Source: Limnohabitans sp.
GTDB lineage: Bacteria > Bacteroidota > Bacteroidia > Flavobacteriales > Flavobacteriaceae
NCBI GenBank assembly: GCA_030053945.1
Contig: JASGCW010000037.1
Span: 1-34,405 of the forward strand
Direction: 5' to 3'
DNA: 34,405 nt
Shown here piece by piece: positions 1 to 8,388 of the stretch. Made by a program: the position numbers and the translations under genes. The notes beneath the pieces are model-generated. The model was not told where the DNA came from. It ran no database searches and was given only the letters and a program-made list of their open reading frames with translations. The stretch's first letter is position 1; each line of letters begins with the position of its first letter.

Positions 1-103
1 ATTTGCTTTAATCATAGTAATCTGTGGCAATTTTTTAAACGCGAATGCCGTGTAAGAAAATCAAAATTTTACTCCTTTACATATGTTCTATATTTGGAAA
101 AAT

Positions 104-118
104 ATCCAAAAAATGGAA
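104..118. promoter_or_regulatory. Putative enhancer palindrome, copy 1 (TTCCA-N5-TGGAA type)
   Basis: The sequence ATCCAAAAAATGGAA matches TTCCA-N5-TGGAA except for the first base. It overlaps a second inverted repeat, TTTGGA-N6-TCCAAA at 93-110, so three half-sites lie in tandem. Near-identical palindromes sit at 9787-9801, 15266-15280 and 22409-22423, all intergenic. This copy ends 57 bp before a sigma-54-like element. I infer a binding site for a sigma-54 activator, possibly the NtrC-type protein encoded at 26704-28062. Confidence 0.6.
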
Positions 119-172
119 TTTTAGTGCTACAAATTTTTTCTGAAATCCTTGTCGTTACTATATATTTAAAAG

Positions 173-190
173 ACAGCATAAAAATTGCAA
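173..190 (+). promoter_or_regulatory. Sigma-54-like promoter of the T9SS protein gene
   Basis: ACAGCATAAAAATTGCAA reads as a -24 box AGCAT (consensus GGCAC, one G replaced by A), exactly 10 bases, then a perfect -12 box TTGCA. Its distance to the upstream palindrome is the same within 1-2 bp as at two other promoters in this window. Transcription would begin near 200, leaving a leader of about 67 nt to the preferred start codon. Confidence 0.5.
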
Positions 191-266
191 TGCTTAAAGT
201 GAATATAAATCAGAAGTAAAATTCAAATTAAAAATGATTTTGCTCTTGAGATTAAAACTTCATCTT

Positions 267-3200
267 ATGAGAAAAGCATTACTTTTTTTAGTTTTTGAGA
301 TAGCTTGTATTTCAGTGCTGTCTGCTCAAAGTTGTCCAATAATTGATTTTAGAAACAATGGGAACGGACAACCAAACTCTTGCGCAAATGTAGGGTCAAC
401 CCCTATGGCATCAAACTTTGCAGGTACTTCTTATGCTACAAATTTTAGTGGAATGTCAAAAACAGGGAATATTCGTTTTGTTTTTGATGGAAATGTGACT
501 GCGCCTCCTGCAATCAATAAAATTTGGATTGGAACTACCTTGTCAACAGTGGTTGCTGGACCTGCTACAGTTCCAAGTTATTCTAATGGAAAAACTACGG
601 TGACGTATTGTTTTTATAATTCAAATCTTCCTGCCGCTGGTTTTTATACTATAGAGTATGTTAACCCTATTACTAACGTCACTTGGAAAATATGTGGTTA
701 TGATGGTAATACTGGCGCTATTGCAAATCCTCCTATAATCACCTCCCAACCACAAAATGTGAGCGGTTGTTTTACTGGAGATTATACGTTTTCTGTGGGT
801 GCAACTCCTTCTTATGGAGGTACTTTAAGTTATCAATGGAAAAAGAACGGGGTTGACATTGCTGGTGCGACAAGCTCGACATATACTATAACAAATGCAA
901 GTAATTTAGATATTGCAAATTATAATTGTTTGATTGCCGAATCTAGGGGAACTTTTACATTATCAGATAGTGCAACTATTTCCTTAGTAAGTTGTAATTA
1001 TTTGTTAAACGCCCCATCAAGTTCCATTACTACAACTTCTGGCAGCAGTTGGAATAGCGCTTGGGTAGATTATGATAATGATGGTTGGGAAGACTTGTAT
1101 ATTTTAGATAAAGACAATACAAAACCTAATCAATTGTATAAAAACAACGGAAACAAAACCTTTACTAAAATAACCAATACACCACTAACATCATTTAATG
1201 CTAAATCGATTACAAGTATTTGGGGTGACATTGATAATGATGGGGATAAAGATGTACTAGTGATTAATGCTACCGAAATGAAAAATCGTTTCTTTAGAAA
1301 TGATTCGGGAGCATTTACAGAACTAACTAATACAGGAATAAATGACCAGCCCGATTATAACCACGGTGGTGTGTTTGCCGATTTTGATAATGATGGTTTT
1401 CTAGATTTATTACTGACTAATTTTTTTGCAACTAAGTTTCATCAAATCTATAAAAACAACGGTAATAATACTTTTACCAAAAAAGTGACCAATAGTGTCG
1501 CTGGCGAAACGGAAAGAGCAATGGCTCCTGTTTTATGTGATTATAATCACGACAGATTAATCGATATTTTTATTCCTAATGGTAATGACCGACCTAATTC
1601 GCTTTTCAAAAATTTAGGCAATTTTCAATTTGAAAAGATTAATGCTGGCGCCATAGGTATAGATGCTTATAACTCTGTGGGTGCAACTTGGGGGGACTAT
1701 GATAACGATGGTTGGGAAGATTTGTTTGTAGCAAATGCTTCGGGACAAAATAATAATTTATATAAAAATAATGGCAACGGAACTTTTACTAAAGTAGTTG
1801 CCGGAATGCTAAGTGGCGATGGTGATGCAATCATTCAAGATGGCGGACACAATCACGGATGCAATTGGATTGACTTAGATAATGATGGGGATTTAGATTT
1901 ATACGTGACCAATGATAATGGCGCAAATTTTCTTTATGTAAACAATGGGGCTAATTCGTTTACAAAAATTGTTAATGATAATATTTCCGCCGACTTAGGT
2001 AATTGTTTTGGTATGGCTTGGGCCGATTCCGACAAAGATGGAATAGAAGATGTTTTAATTTCCCGTGATGAGAATCAGACAAATTTGTTTTATTACGGAA
2101 AGAAAAATAATAATGCTTGGATAAATATCAAATTGCAAGGTGTTGTTAGTAATAAAGACGGAATAGGTGCTTCTATAAAAGTAAAATCAAATAATTCTTG
2201 GCAAAGAAAGCAACAAACACCTGTAAGTGGTTTTGGCGGACAAAATAGTATGCGACAAAAATTTGGACTTAACAATGCAACCATCATCCAAGAAATAATG
2301 GTAGAATGGCCTTCGGGAATTACGCAAACGATTTCTAATGTAAATACAAATCAATTTATCACTATCGTTGAAGAGACAGGACAACCTATTTATGGCTATA
2401 CATTTAACGATGTTAATAACAATTGTAGTAAAGACACCAACGAAGAAATAGTTCCAGATATTACGTTCAAAATTGTTCAAAACGGAATGACTTGTACGAC
2501 TAATGACCAAGGATATTTTAATGTGAATGTACCTAATGGAACCTATACGTTAGAAGTACAAAATACTAATTATTGGCAAGGCCTATGTACTGTAAATGCA
2601 AATGCAGGCGCTGGAAATACGGTTTATATTCCGTTAAAAGCTAGTAGCCAAGAGCCAGATTTAGAAATTAGTTATGTGGCAACTTTATGGCGAAGAGGAT
2701 TCGATTCTGAAAGTATAATTCAAGTGAGTAATAAAGGAACCTCAGCGAATCATAATGCAACTGTAAATCTTACTTATCCCTCTAAAATCTCACTAGTTAG
2801 TGCTAATATGTCTTATACCAATAATGGTAATGGAAGTTATTCTTTTGATTTAGGAACGATACAACCTAGCGAAACAAAATATATCCGATTAATAGATAAC
2901 ATTTCTTTATCAGCAAGTATTGGAGAAGAATTGACTGTTACTTCAACCGTTGCAGGTAGTGTATCAGAATCAAAAACCGATAACAACACCAGTTTGTTTA
3001 CTATGGCATTAGTAGGCGCAATAGACCCAAATGATATAGCTGTAACCCCTGAAGGAGAGGGTAATGAAGGCTATGTGTCTAAAAATCAAGAACTCACTTA
3101 TAAAATTAGATTTGAGAATATTGGAAATTACAAAGCCACTTTTATAAATATTAAAAATAATATCCCTGAAGGACTTGATTTGGAAACCTTTAGAATTAAA

Positions 3201-3713
3201 GAGGCAAGTCATAATTATCGATATATATTAACTAACAAAGGAGCGTTGACAATTATATTTGAGAATATCAATTTACCACCAAAAGAACAAGACGAAGTGG
3301 GTTGTCACGGTTACTTTTCCTATACAATAACGCCAAAAAAATATGCTGATGGATTTTGTAATAAAGCATTGATATTTTTTGATTATGAAGACCCTATTGA
3401 AACAAATACTGTTTGTAATAAAATAAAAGAAGACCAAAACAACAATGCATCTGCGTTGAAAATTTTTCCAAATCCCACTTCAGATTATCTAAATATTGAA
3501 TTAATCCAGGAAATATTCAAATATGAACGACCAGCTAGTTTACAATGGATTGTTATTAGAGATTTTCAAGGAAAAAAAGTTTTTGAGCATCAAAACGAAA
3601 ATCAAGAAACGACTCTTGTTTTAAACTTAGATAAGTTGACAACAGGTATGTATTTTATTGAGGCTATGGATAATAATGGTCATTTGCACCACCATAAAAT
3701 AATGATGAAATAG
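267..3713 (+). CDS. Secreted T9SS cargo protein with Ig-like, FG-GAP/VCBS and ASPIC/UnbV domains
   Basis: Large extracellular protein, probably exported by Sec and then by the type IX system and held at the cell surface. An upstream in-frame ATG at 234 exists. The ATG at 267 is preferred because it gives a normal signal peptide (MRKALLFLVFEIAC, cleaved after SAQ). Counting from 234, the domains are: Ig-like at about 166-252; seven calcium-binding loops of the DxDNDGxxD type at about 279-605 (FG-GAP/VCBS propeller); ASPIC/UnbV at about 643-702; a SdrD-B-like fold at about 718-790; CARDB-like repeats; a DUF7619-type domain at about 928-1040; and a type A sorting domain from about 1075 (IFPNPTSDYLNIE). 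Such domains suggest adhesion or carbohydrate binding; the ligand is unknown. It stands alone on its strand, behind a sigma-54-like promoter and a palindrome shared with the polysaccharide locus. Confidence 0.9.
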   Translation: MRKALLFLVFEIACISVLSAQSCPIIDFRNNGNGQPNSCANVGSTPMASNFAGTSYATNFSGMSKTGNIRFVFDGNVTAPPAINKIWIGTTLSTVVAGPATVPSYSNGKTTVTYCFYNSNLPAAGFYTIEYVNPITNVTWKICGYDGNTGAIANPPIITSQPQNVSGCFTGDYTFSVGATPSYGGTLSYQWKKNGVDIAGATSSTYTITNASNLDIANYNCLIAESRGTFTLSDSATISLVSCNYLLNAPSSSITTTSGSSWNSAWVDYDNDGWEDLYILDKDNTKPNQLYKNNGNKTFTKITNTPLTSFNAKSITSIWGDIDNDGDKDVLVINATEMKNRFFRNDSGAFTELTNTGINDQPDYNHGGVFADFDNDGFLDLLLTNFFATKFHQIYKNNGNNTFTKKVTNSVAGETERAMAPVLCDYNHDRLIDIFIPNGNDRPNSLFKNLGNFQFEKINAGAIGIDAYNSVGATWGDYDNDGWEDLFVANASGQNNNLYKNNGNGTFTKVVAGMLSGDGDAIIQDGGHNHGCNWIDLDNDGDLDLYVTNDNGANFLYVNNGANSFTKIVNDNISADLGNCFGMAWADSDKDGIEDVLISRDENQTNLFYYGKKNNNAWINIKLQGVVSNKDGIGASIKVKSNNSWQRKQQTPVSGFGGQNSMRQKFGLNNATIIQEIMVEWPSGITQTISNVNTNQFITIVEETGQPIYGYTFNDVNNNCSKDTNEEIVPDITFKIVQNGMTCTTNDQGYFNVNVPNGTYTLEVQNTNYWQGLCTVNANAGAGNTVYIPLKASSQEPDLEISYVATLWRRGFDSESIIQVSNKGTSANHNATVNLTYPSKISLVSANMSYTNNGNGSYSFDLGTIQPSETKYIRLIDNISLSASIGEELTVTSTVAGSVSESKTDNNTSLFTMALVGAIDPNDIAVTPEGEGNEGYVSKNQELTYKIRFENIGNYKATFINIKNNIPEGLDLETFRIKEASHNYRYILTNKGALTIIFENINLPPKEQDEVGCHGYFSYTITPKKYADGFCNKALIFFDYEDPIETNTVCNKIKEDQNNNASALKIFPNPTSDYLNIELIQEIFKYERPASLQWIVIRDFQGKKVFEHQNENQETTLVLNLDKLTTGMYFIEAMDNNGHLHHHKIMMK

Positions 3714-3820
3714 GTTAAGGTTAAGCACAATAGCTCTCGCTCATCTTCAATGACACGGTAAAACCTCCTTCATAAAACCAGTGAGATTTTTTTTTAAAAT
3801 CTAAAAACACCTACCCTGCT

Positions 3821-3866
3821 GTGAGAGAATTTTTGGGAGAAAAAAATATCACAAAAATTCTCTCAC
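3821..3866. repeat. Perfect 14-bp inverted repeat with 18-nt spacer
   Basis: GTGAGAGAATTTTT at 3821-3834 is the exact reverse complement of 3853-3866. No T-run follows, so it is not a standard terminator on either strand. It may be a structured RNA, a protein site, or a remnant at the left border of the inserted ABC-3C island. Confidence 0.7.
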
Positions 3867-3946
3867 AAGTTTGTGGCAAAAAGTCACGGAGAAAAAATAG
3901 CAACATTTTTTTTCGCAACAAAACTCCTCATTAAAAAAAATACTTT

Positions 3947-3964
3947 TTTACGGTTTCCCGTAAG
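3947..3964. promoter_or_regulatory. Operator-like palindrome TTTACGG-N4-CCGTAAG, copy 1
   Basis: The 18-bp site TTTACGGTTTCCCGTAAG has 7-bp perfect arms. TATCTTTT, a near match to the Bacteroidetes -7 box TAnnTTTG, begins at 3970, so the palindrome covers the place where a -33 box and spacer would be. The same arms occur at 32971-32988 beside an XRE regulator gene. It lies about 220 bp ahead of the ABC-3C operon. An operator role is inferred. Confidence 0.5.
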
Positions 3965-4009
3965 CAAGGTATCTTTTATTTTTATAGCTTAGCGATAACA
4001 AACTAAAAG

Positions 4010-4038
4010 CTACAGAACTTCAAAAGAAGCTCTGGTAG
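4010..4038 (+). other. Imperfect hairpin in the ABC-3C leader
   Basis: CTACAGAACTTC (4010-4021), loop AAAA, and GAAGCTCTGGTAG (4026-4038) pair over about 11 base pairs with one mismatch and one bulged base. If transcription starts near the 3947-3980 promoter-like region, it would fold in the 5' leader of the ABC-3C mRNA. It has no T-run, so termination is unlikely. Its role is unknown. Confidence 0.4.
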
Positions 4039-4181
4039 GCTTTGAACACAATATGTGTAAAAAATATAAAGGGCGGACATATGTGAGTTACCTACAAGCG
4101 TGGAAGACAACGTAACTTTAAAAACAAACGATAAATAACCATACAAATTAGGACTAAAATTATTAAGTTTGCGACAATAAA

Positions 4182-5150
4182 ATGAATAGACCAGATTACT
4201 TCAATATCATAGAAGAACGTTTAAACCTTCTAGCTCTTAGGATAATTTCTAGGGGTAGACTAAATATTTTGGACTTTCACGGACACTCTGAAAACTTCTA
4301 CCAATATTTCTTGAATGAGGTTTACGGATGGACTGTTACAAACGAAAACGACATCAAACAAAATGTTGAGGCGATTGATTTAATTGACCATAGAAATAAA
4401 TTTGTTATTCAAGTTTCGTCAACGGCTAGTAAACAAAAAATAGAATCGTCTCTTTCCAAGAACTCTATTAAAAATTATAATGGTTATGCTTTTAAGTTTA
4501 TTTCAATTGCAAGAGATGCGGACGATTTAAGAAAAGACACTTTCAAGAATCCTTATGGAATAAATTTCACTCCCTCAACGGACATCATTGATAAGAATTC
4601 TATCCTATCAAAAATAAGAGGATTGCATATTGACGATCAAGAAAGAATTTACCAATTTGTAAAAAAGGAATTAGTTATAGAAATTAACCCTGTGAGACTG
4701 GAATCAAATTTGGCAACTGTTATAAATATTCTTTCAAAAGAAGATTGGGACAAGTCAGATCCAGAGGCAGAAACAAATAGCTTTGAGATTGACAGAAAAA
4801 TTTCTCACAACAATTTGAATGCTGCAAAAGTAATTATAGACGATTATGTAGTTCATTATGGAAGAGTAGACAAAATTTACACAGAATTCGATTCACAGGG
4901 AAGTAACAAAAGTAGTTCAGTTCTATCTACCATTAGACTGGAATATGCAAAAGCGAAGAGCAATTTAGCTGATGACCTACTTTTTTTTCAAGTAATTTCT
5001 AAAGTAAAGGAAAAAGTTTTGAATAGTTCCAATTATATCTCAATTCCATTTGACGAACTTGAACTTTGTATTAATATTCTAGTTGTTGATGCATTTATTA
5101 GATGTAAAATTTTCGAAAATCCAAACAATTATAATTATGCTACTACCTGA
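4182..5150 (+). CDS. SMEK-domain protein, effector component of an ABC-3C system
   Basis: 322 residues, first gene of three overlapping genes. The N-terminal half (about 1-170) resembles the SMEK domain of ABC-three-component systems: the start NYFNIIEERL-like helix (here DYFNIIEERLNLL), then a core with AIDLIDHRNKFVIQVSST at about 67-84. Acidic and Gln/Ser residues there are placed as in restriction-endonuclease-like folds, so a nuclease role is plausible but the active site is not proven. The C-terminal half (about 190-322) probably binds the partner proteins. No signal peptide or membrane segment, so cytoplasmic. The system is known only from comparative genomics as a biological-conflict module, with this protein as the predicted effector controlled by the ATPase. 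Confidence 0.75.
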   Translation: MNRPDYFNIIEERLNLLALRIISRGRLNILDFHGHSENFYQYFLNEVYGWTVTNENDIKQNVEAIDLIDHRNKFVIQVSSTASKQKIESSLSKNSIKNYNGYAFKFISIARDADDLRKDTFKNPYGINFTPSTDIIDKNSILSKIRGLHIDDQERIYQFVKKELVIEINPVRLESNLATVINILSKEDWDKSDPEAETNSFEIDRKISHNNLNAAKVIIDDYVVHYGRVDKIYTEFDSQGSNKSSSVLSTIRLEYAKAKSNLADDLLFFQVISKVKEKVLNSSNYISIPFDELELCINILVVDAFIRCKIFENPNNYNYATT

Positions 5151-5364
5151 TAATATTCATCCTGAAAACAGCATCTACTATAATGGTGCGTTTGTAATTG
5201 AATCTTTAAAAAAAGACACGAGTTATAAAATGCTTGACTTATACCAAGAAGTAAAATTAAAAAAGCAGATGACATTTTCAGTTTTTATTCTGTGCTTAGA
5301 TTGGCTATATTTATTAGATGTTGCAAAACTTAATCACAAAGGTGAAATAGAATTATGTTCATAA
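5137..5364 (+). CDS. ABC-3C middle component, MC6-like small protein
   Basis: 75 residues if translation begins at the ATG at 5137 (MLLPDNIHPENSIYYNGAF). This start agrees with the usual LLPDKHI-like opening of these small proteins; an in-frame ATG at 5083 would add 18 residues and overlap the effector gene more. The gene overlaps the effector gene by 14 bp and the ATPase gene by 10 bp, indicating translational coupling. It is mostly helical and resembles the middle components that bridge the effector and ABC ATPase. There are no catalytic motifs, as expected for an adaptor. The family is assigned by context and length more than by strong motifs. Confidence 0.7.
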   Translation: MLLPDNIHPENSIYYNGAFVIESLKKDTSYKMLDLYQEVKLKKQMTFSVFILCLDWLYLLDVAKLNHKGEIELCS

Positions 5365-7061
5365 AATTATTAACAATAACTAGTGGTTCTAATGTCATTC
5401 GTGAAATTGAATTTCACAAGGGGCTTAATTTGATTGTTGATGAAAGTGAACATCAAATTACAGGAAATAGTGTTGGGAAAACAACAGTTCTTAAATTAGT
5501 AGATTTTTGTTTAGGAGCAAATCCTAAGCATATATATGTGGACCACGAAACAAAAAAACAAGAATACAAACTTGTAAAGGATTTTCTAATAGAAAATAAA
5601 GTTCTAATTACCCTTGTTCTCTCATCCGATTTAGATGAAGGGACTGATGACATTATAATAGAGAGGAATTTTTTAGCTAGAAGAGAAATTATAAGAAGAA
5701 TCAACGGAGAAGATTTAACAGAGGAAGAGTTTGATATAAAATTAAGCAGTCTTGTTTTTCCCGAACACCTTGCGAGCAAACCTACTTTTAGACAAATAAT
5801 TTCTCACAACATTCGCTACAAAGATGAAAGTATTAACAACACTCTTAAAACCCTTGATACATTTACTTCTGATGCAGAGTATGAAACTCTCTATCTTTTT
5901 CTTTTCGGATGTGAGTTTACAAAAGGTAACAATAAGCAAGAAATCCTAACCAAGATTAGACAAGAAGACACCTACAAAACAAGGCTAGAAAAAAACCAGA
6001 CAAAAACAGCTTATGAAACTGCTCTGTCACTTATAAATAATGATATTGAAGTACTAAATAACAAAAAGAGCAGTTTTAATCTGAATGAAAATTTTGAAAA
6101 AGACTTAGACAAACTTAATAAAATTAAGTATGATATTAATAAAATAAGTTCAGTAATAGGTAAACTCAACATACGTAAAGAGCTTATTTATGAAGCAGAA
6201 GCAGAGCTTAAATCAAGTAAATCTGAAATTGATTTGCGACAATTAGAAATAATTTACGAACAGGCTACCTCTAAGATTACTTCAATACAAAAATCTTTTT
6301 CAGAACTTGTCTTGTTTCACAACACTATGATTGGTGAAAAGGTTAAGTTTATTACCAAGGAATTACCTTCTATAGAAAAATCTATACAAGAAAACAACAA
6401 TGCACTTAAGAGGCTTCTTGAGGATGAAAAAGTTTTAACTTCTGAAATTTCTAAAAGTGATTCGTTTGAGGAACTAGAAAATATTATAGCTGATTTAACA
6501 GAAAAGTATAGAAAAAAAGGAGAATATGAAAATATTATTGAACAATTAAATGAAGTTGAGTCAAATCTGAAAGAGTACAATAAAGAATTGAACGACATTG
6601 ATAACGAACTTTTCAGTGATGATTTTGAACAGGTGGTAAAAACACAACTTAATAAATTCAATGTTCACTTTGCTTCAATTTCAAATGAATTGTATGGGGA
6701 ACAGTATGCTGTAAAATATGACATAATTACCAATAGGAAAGGACAAAGATTGTATAAATTCAGCGCTTTTAATGCAAATATGAGTTCAGGGAAAAAGCAA
6801 GGTGAAATTTCTTGTTTTGACCTTGCATACACCCTATTTGCAGACGAAGAAAACATACCTTGTTTTCATTTTCTTTTAAATGATAAAAAAGAATTAATGG
6901 ACGACAAACAGCTTGTAAAAATTGCTGAGTTTGTTAATCGAAATAATATTCAATTTGTTGCATCTATACTAAAAGATAAACTTCCAGTAGAAATTAATAA
7001 AGAAGAAAATTTCGTAGTAAAGTTATCACAAAATGACAAGCTATTTAGAATTAAAGATTAA
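5355..7061 (+). CDS. DUF2326-family ABC ATPase of the ABC-3C system
   Basis: 568-residue SMC/Rad50-like ATPase. The N-terminal lobe has a Walker A motif GNSVGKTT at 37-44. Residues about 200-430 are charged and heptad-rich, consistent with a long coiled coil. The C-terminal lobe carries the region GKKQGEISCFDLAYTLFA (about 478-495), in place of the ABC signature, followed by a Walker B-like strand around FHFLLND. There are no membrane segments, so it is not a transporter. In ABC-3C systems the ATPase is thought to sense foreign nucleic acid or replication intermediates and license the effector. It is last in the operon, overlapping the middle component by 10 bp; no terminator hairpin is obvious after it. 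Confidence 0.82.
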   Translation: MFIKLLTITSGSNVIREIEFHKGLNLIVDESEHQITGNSVGKTTVLKLVDFCLGANPKHIYVDHETKKQEYKLVKDFLIENKVLITLVLSSDLDEGTDDIIIERNFLARREIIRRINGEDLTEEEFDIKLSSLVFPEHLASKPTFRQIISHNIRYKDESINNTLKTLDTFTSDAEYETLYLFLFGCEFTKGNNKQEILTKIRQEDTYKTRLEKNQTKTAYETALSLINNDIEVLNNKKSSFNLNENFEKDLDKLNKIKYDINKISSVIGKLNIRKELIYEAEAELKSSKSEIDLRQLEIIYEQATSKITSIQKSFSELVLFHNTMIGEKVKFITKELPSIEKSIQENNNALKRLLEDEKVLTSEISKSDSFEELENIIADLTEKYRKKGEYENIIEQLNEVESNLKEYNKELNDIDNELFSDDFEQVVKTQLNKFNVHFASISNELYGEQYAVKYDIITNRKGQRLYKFSAFNANMSSGKKQGEISCFDLAYTLFADEENIPCFHFLLNDKKELMDDKQLVKIAEFVNRNNIQFVASILKDKLPVEINKEENFVVKLSQNDKLFRIKD

Positions 7062-7275
7062 AGAATTAAACCATAACAATGTGACAAAACACCAGACATT
7101 AACACCTAAAGTTTCGTTGCGTGCGGAGTACGAACAATAAATTACAATCGAGGATTTTATTTTCTCGTAATTCCTCAACCGTTTTTTTGTAACCCTAATA
7201 ATCGTTTTTCATATTTTTACTAAGGTACGATTGGCAAAGCTACTGAAGGTTTAGGGCGTGAAACGGACCGTAAGA
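7062..7275. other. Non-coding interval between ABC-3C and polysaccharide loci
   Basis: No gene or strong hairpin is evident. The interval separates a plus-strand operon from the end of the minus-strand polysaccharide locus, so converging transcripts end here. A short palindrome ACGGACCGT at 7263-7271 recalls the TTTACGG arms but has a different spacer. This may be the right border of an inserted ABC-3C island; no direct repeat was recognised. Confidence 0.4.
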
Positions 7276-8352
7276 TTATATTTTTTCCATTTCCTTGATT
7301 CGTTTCTGCCATTTGTACAAATGGATTACATAAACCAAAAACTTCATTATTAGGTAAAAAACAGTTATAAGTATCGTAACTGCCAAAGTGATTGATGTCT
7401 TATTTATTAATGCTAAACCAATGATAAATAAAAACAATAGCAACACTGAAATCCAAATGGTTATATTTTTATGGCTTAATCCCAATCGTAATAAAATATG
7501 ATGCAAATGTGATTTATCAGCTCTAAACGGAGAGTATCCATTTTTAATTCTTGTGAGATAAACTCTTATGGAATCTAGAACTGGAATAATAAAAAATGCT
7601 ATCACAATTAGAGTCATATACAAAGGGTTATTTTCTTTGTTTACTACTTGACTTTCTAACATATGAATCCCTAAGCTTACTAAAATAAATCCTAAAAACA
7701 AAGAGCCAGCATCACCCATAAAAATCTTTTCTTTTGAGAAATTATATTTTAAAAAACCAATGATAGTTCCTATAAAAACCATACAAATTTTCCCGAGTGT
7801 AGTATCATTATATACAAAACCCGCAACAAGTAATAAGATAAAACCTATTAAAGATAAGCTTCCCACCAGTCCATCGACACCATCCATTAAATTAAAAGCG
7901 TTCACGACACCTGTAATAACTAAAACGGTTAAAATATATTGCAGATACAAATTGATTTCACCTACTCCAAACAAACCATAAAGTGAAGTAATTCTTGTTC
8001 CTGAAAAAGCAATAAAGAAGGCTAATAATAACTGTATGATTAACTTATACTTTGCTTTAACATCTATTTTATCATCCACAACTCCTACAATGAGCAACAC
8101 ATATGAAGTAAACAAGATGGGGAGGTAGTTTATAAATGTAACTTCATTAATAAAAACAAAGGAACATAAACTAAAAATAAAACCAATAGCTATTCCTCCT
8201 ACTAGAGGAATAGGTTGTGTATGTACTTTTCTGAAATTTGGTTTGTCAACTAAATTTAGAAGTAATGCCGTTTTTCTAATTATAGGAATACAAATATTTG
8301 CCAATACAAACGAGAGTATTCCTATCCCTATTAATACTATTATTGTGTTCAT
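7276..8352 (-). CDS. Undecaprenyl-phosphate sugar-1-phosphate transferase (WecA/MraY-like)
   Basis: 358-residue polytopic membrane enzyme that would transfer a sugar-1-phosphate from a UDP-sugar to undecaprenyl phosphate, the first lipid-linked step of polysaccharide assembly. Family motifs are present: VDDKID at 92-97 (Mg2+ binding), NAFNLMDGVDGL at 151-162, FMGDAGS at 211-217 and a SHLHH loop near 282-286. About ten hydrophobic segments can be traced. The length is usual for bacterial WecA/TagO proteins. It is last in the minus-strand locus, 36 bp behind the DUF1972 glycosyltransferase. MraY itself is less likely because it normally sits in the cell-wall cluster. The sugar is not predictable; GlcNAc-1-P is the commonest substrate. 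Confidence 0.88.
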   Translation of the reverse strand: MNTIIVLIGIGILSFVLANICIPIIRKTALLLNLVDKPNFRKVHTQPIPLVGGIAIGFIFSLCSFVFINEVTFINYLPILFTSYVLLIVGVVDDKIDVKAKYKLIIQLLLAFFIAFSGTRITSLYGLFGVGEINLYLQYILTVLVITGVVNAFNLMDGVDGLVGSLSLIGFILLLVAGFVYNDTTLGKICMVFIGTIIGFLKYNFSKEKIFMGDAGSLFLGFILVSLGIHMLESQVVNKENNPLYMTLIVIAFFIIPVLDSIRVYLTRIKNGYSPFRADKSHLHHILLRLGLSHKNITIWISVLLLFLFIIGLALINKTSITLAVTILITVFYLIMKFLVYVIHLYKWQKRIKEMEKI

Positions 8353-8388
8353 AATTTTTAAAATTAAGATTTAAACGGTGTCGTAATT

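Larger units (their letters stand above)
3714..4181. other. Gene-poor interval with three inverted repeats before the ABC-3C system
   Basis: No convincing coding region is seen in these 468 bases. The interval contains a perfect 14-bp inverted repeat (3821-3834 with 3853-3866), an 18-bp palindrome TTTACGGTTTCCCGTAAG (3947-3964) and an imperfect hairpin (4010-4038). The 3' part probably holds the promoter and leader of the ABC-3C operon. A short AT hairpin at 3784-3802 could weakly terminate the preceding gene. Confidence 0.6.

Noticed and set aside
1068..2060. Recurrent short DNA repeats (GATAATGATGG-like) that could suggest a repeat array
   Set aside because: They encode the DxDNDGxxD calcium-binding loops of the T9SS protein, in frame and irregularly spaced; not a CRISPR or DNA-level repeat.
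4086..4113. GTTAC...GTAAC pair as an integron attC-like site
   Set aside because: The core sites and internal arms of attC are not present, and no integrase is seen.
5355..7061. DUF2326 ATPase as a part of a transporter
   Set aside because: It has no permease partner or membrane segments and has a long coiled coil typical of SMC-like ATPases.
7263..7271. ACGGACCGT as a third copy of the TTTACGG palindrome
   Set aside because: The arms are shorter and the spacer is one base instead of four, so it is not the same site.
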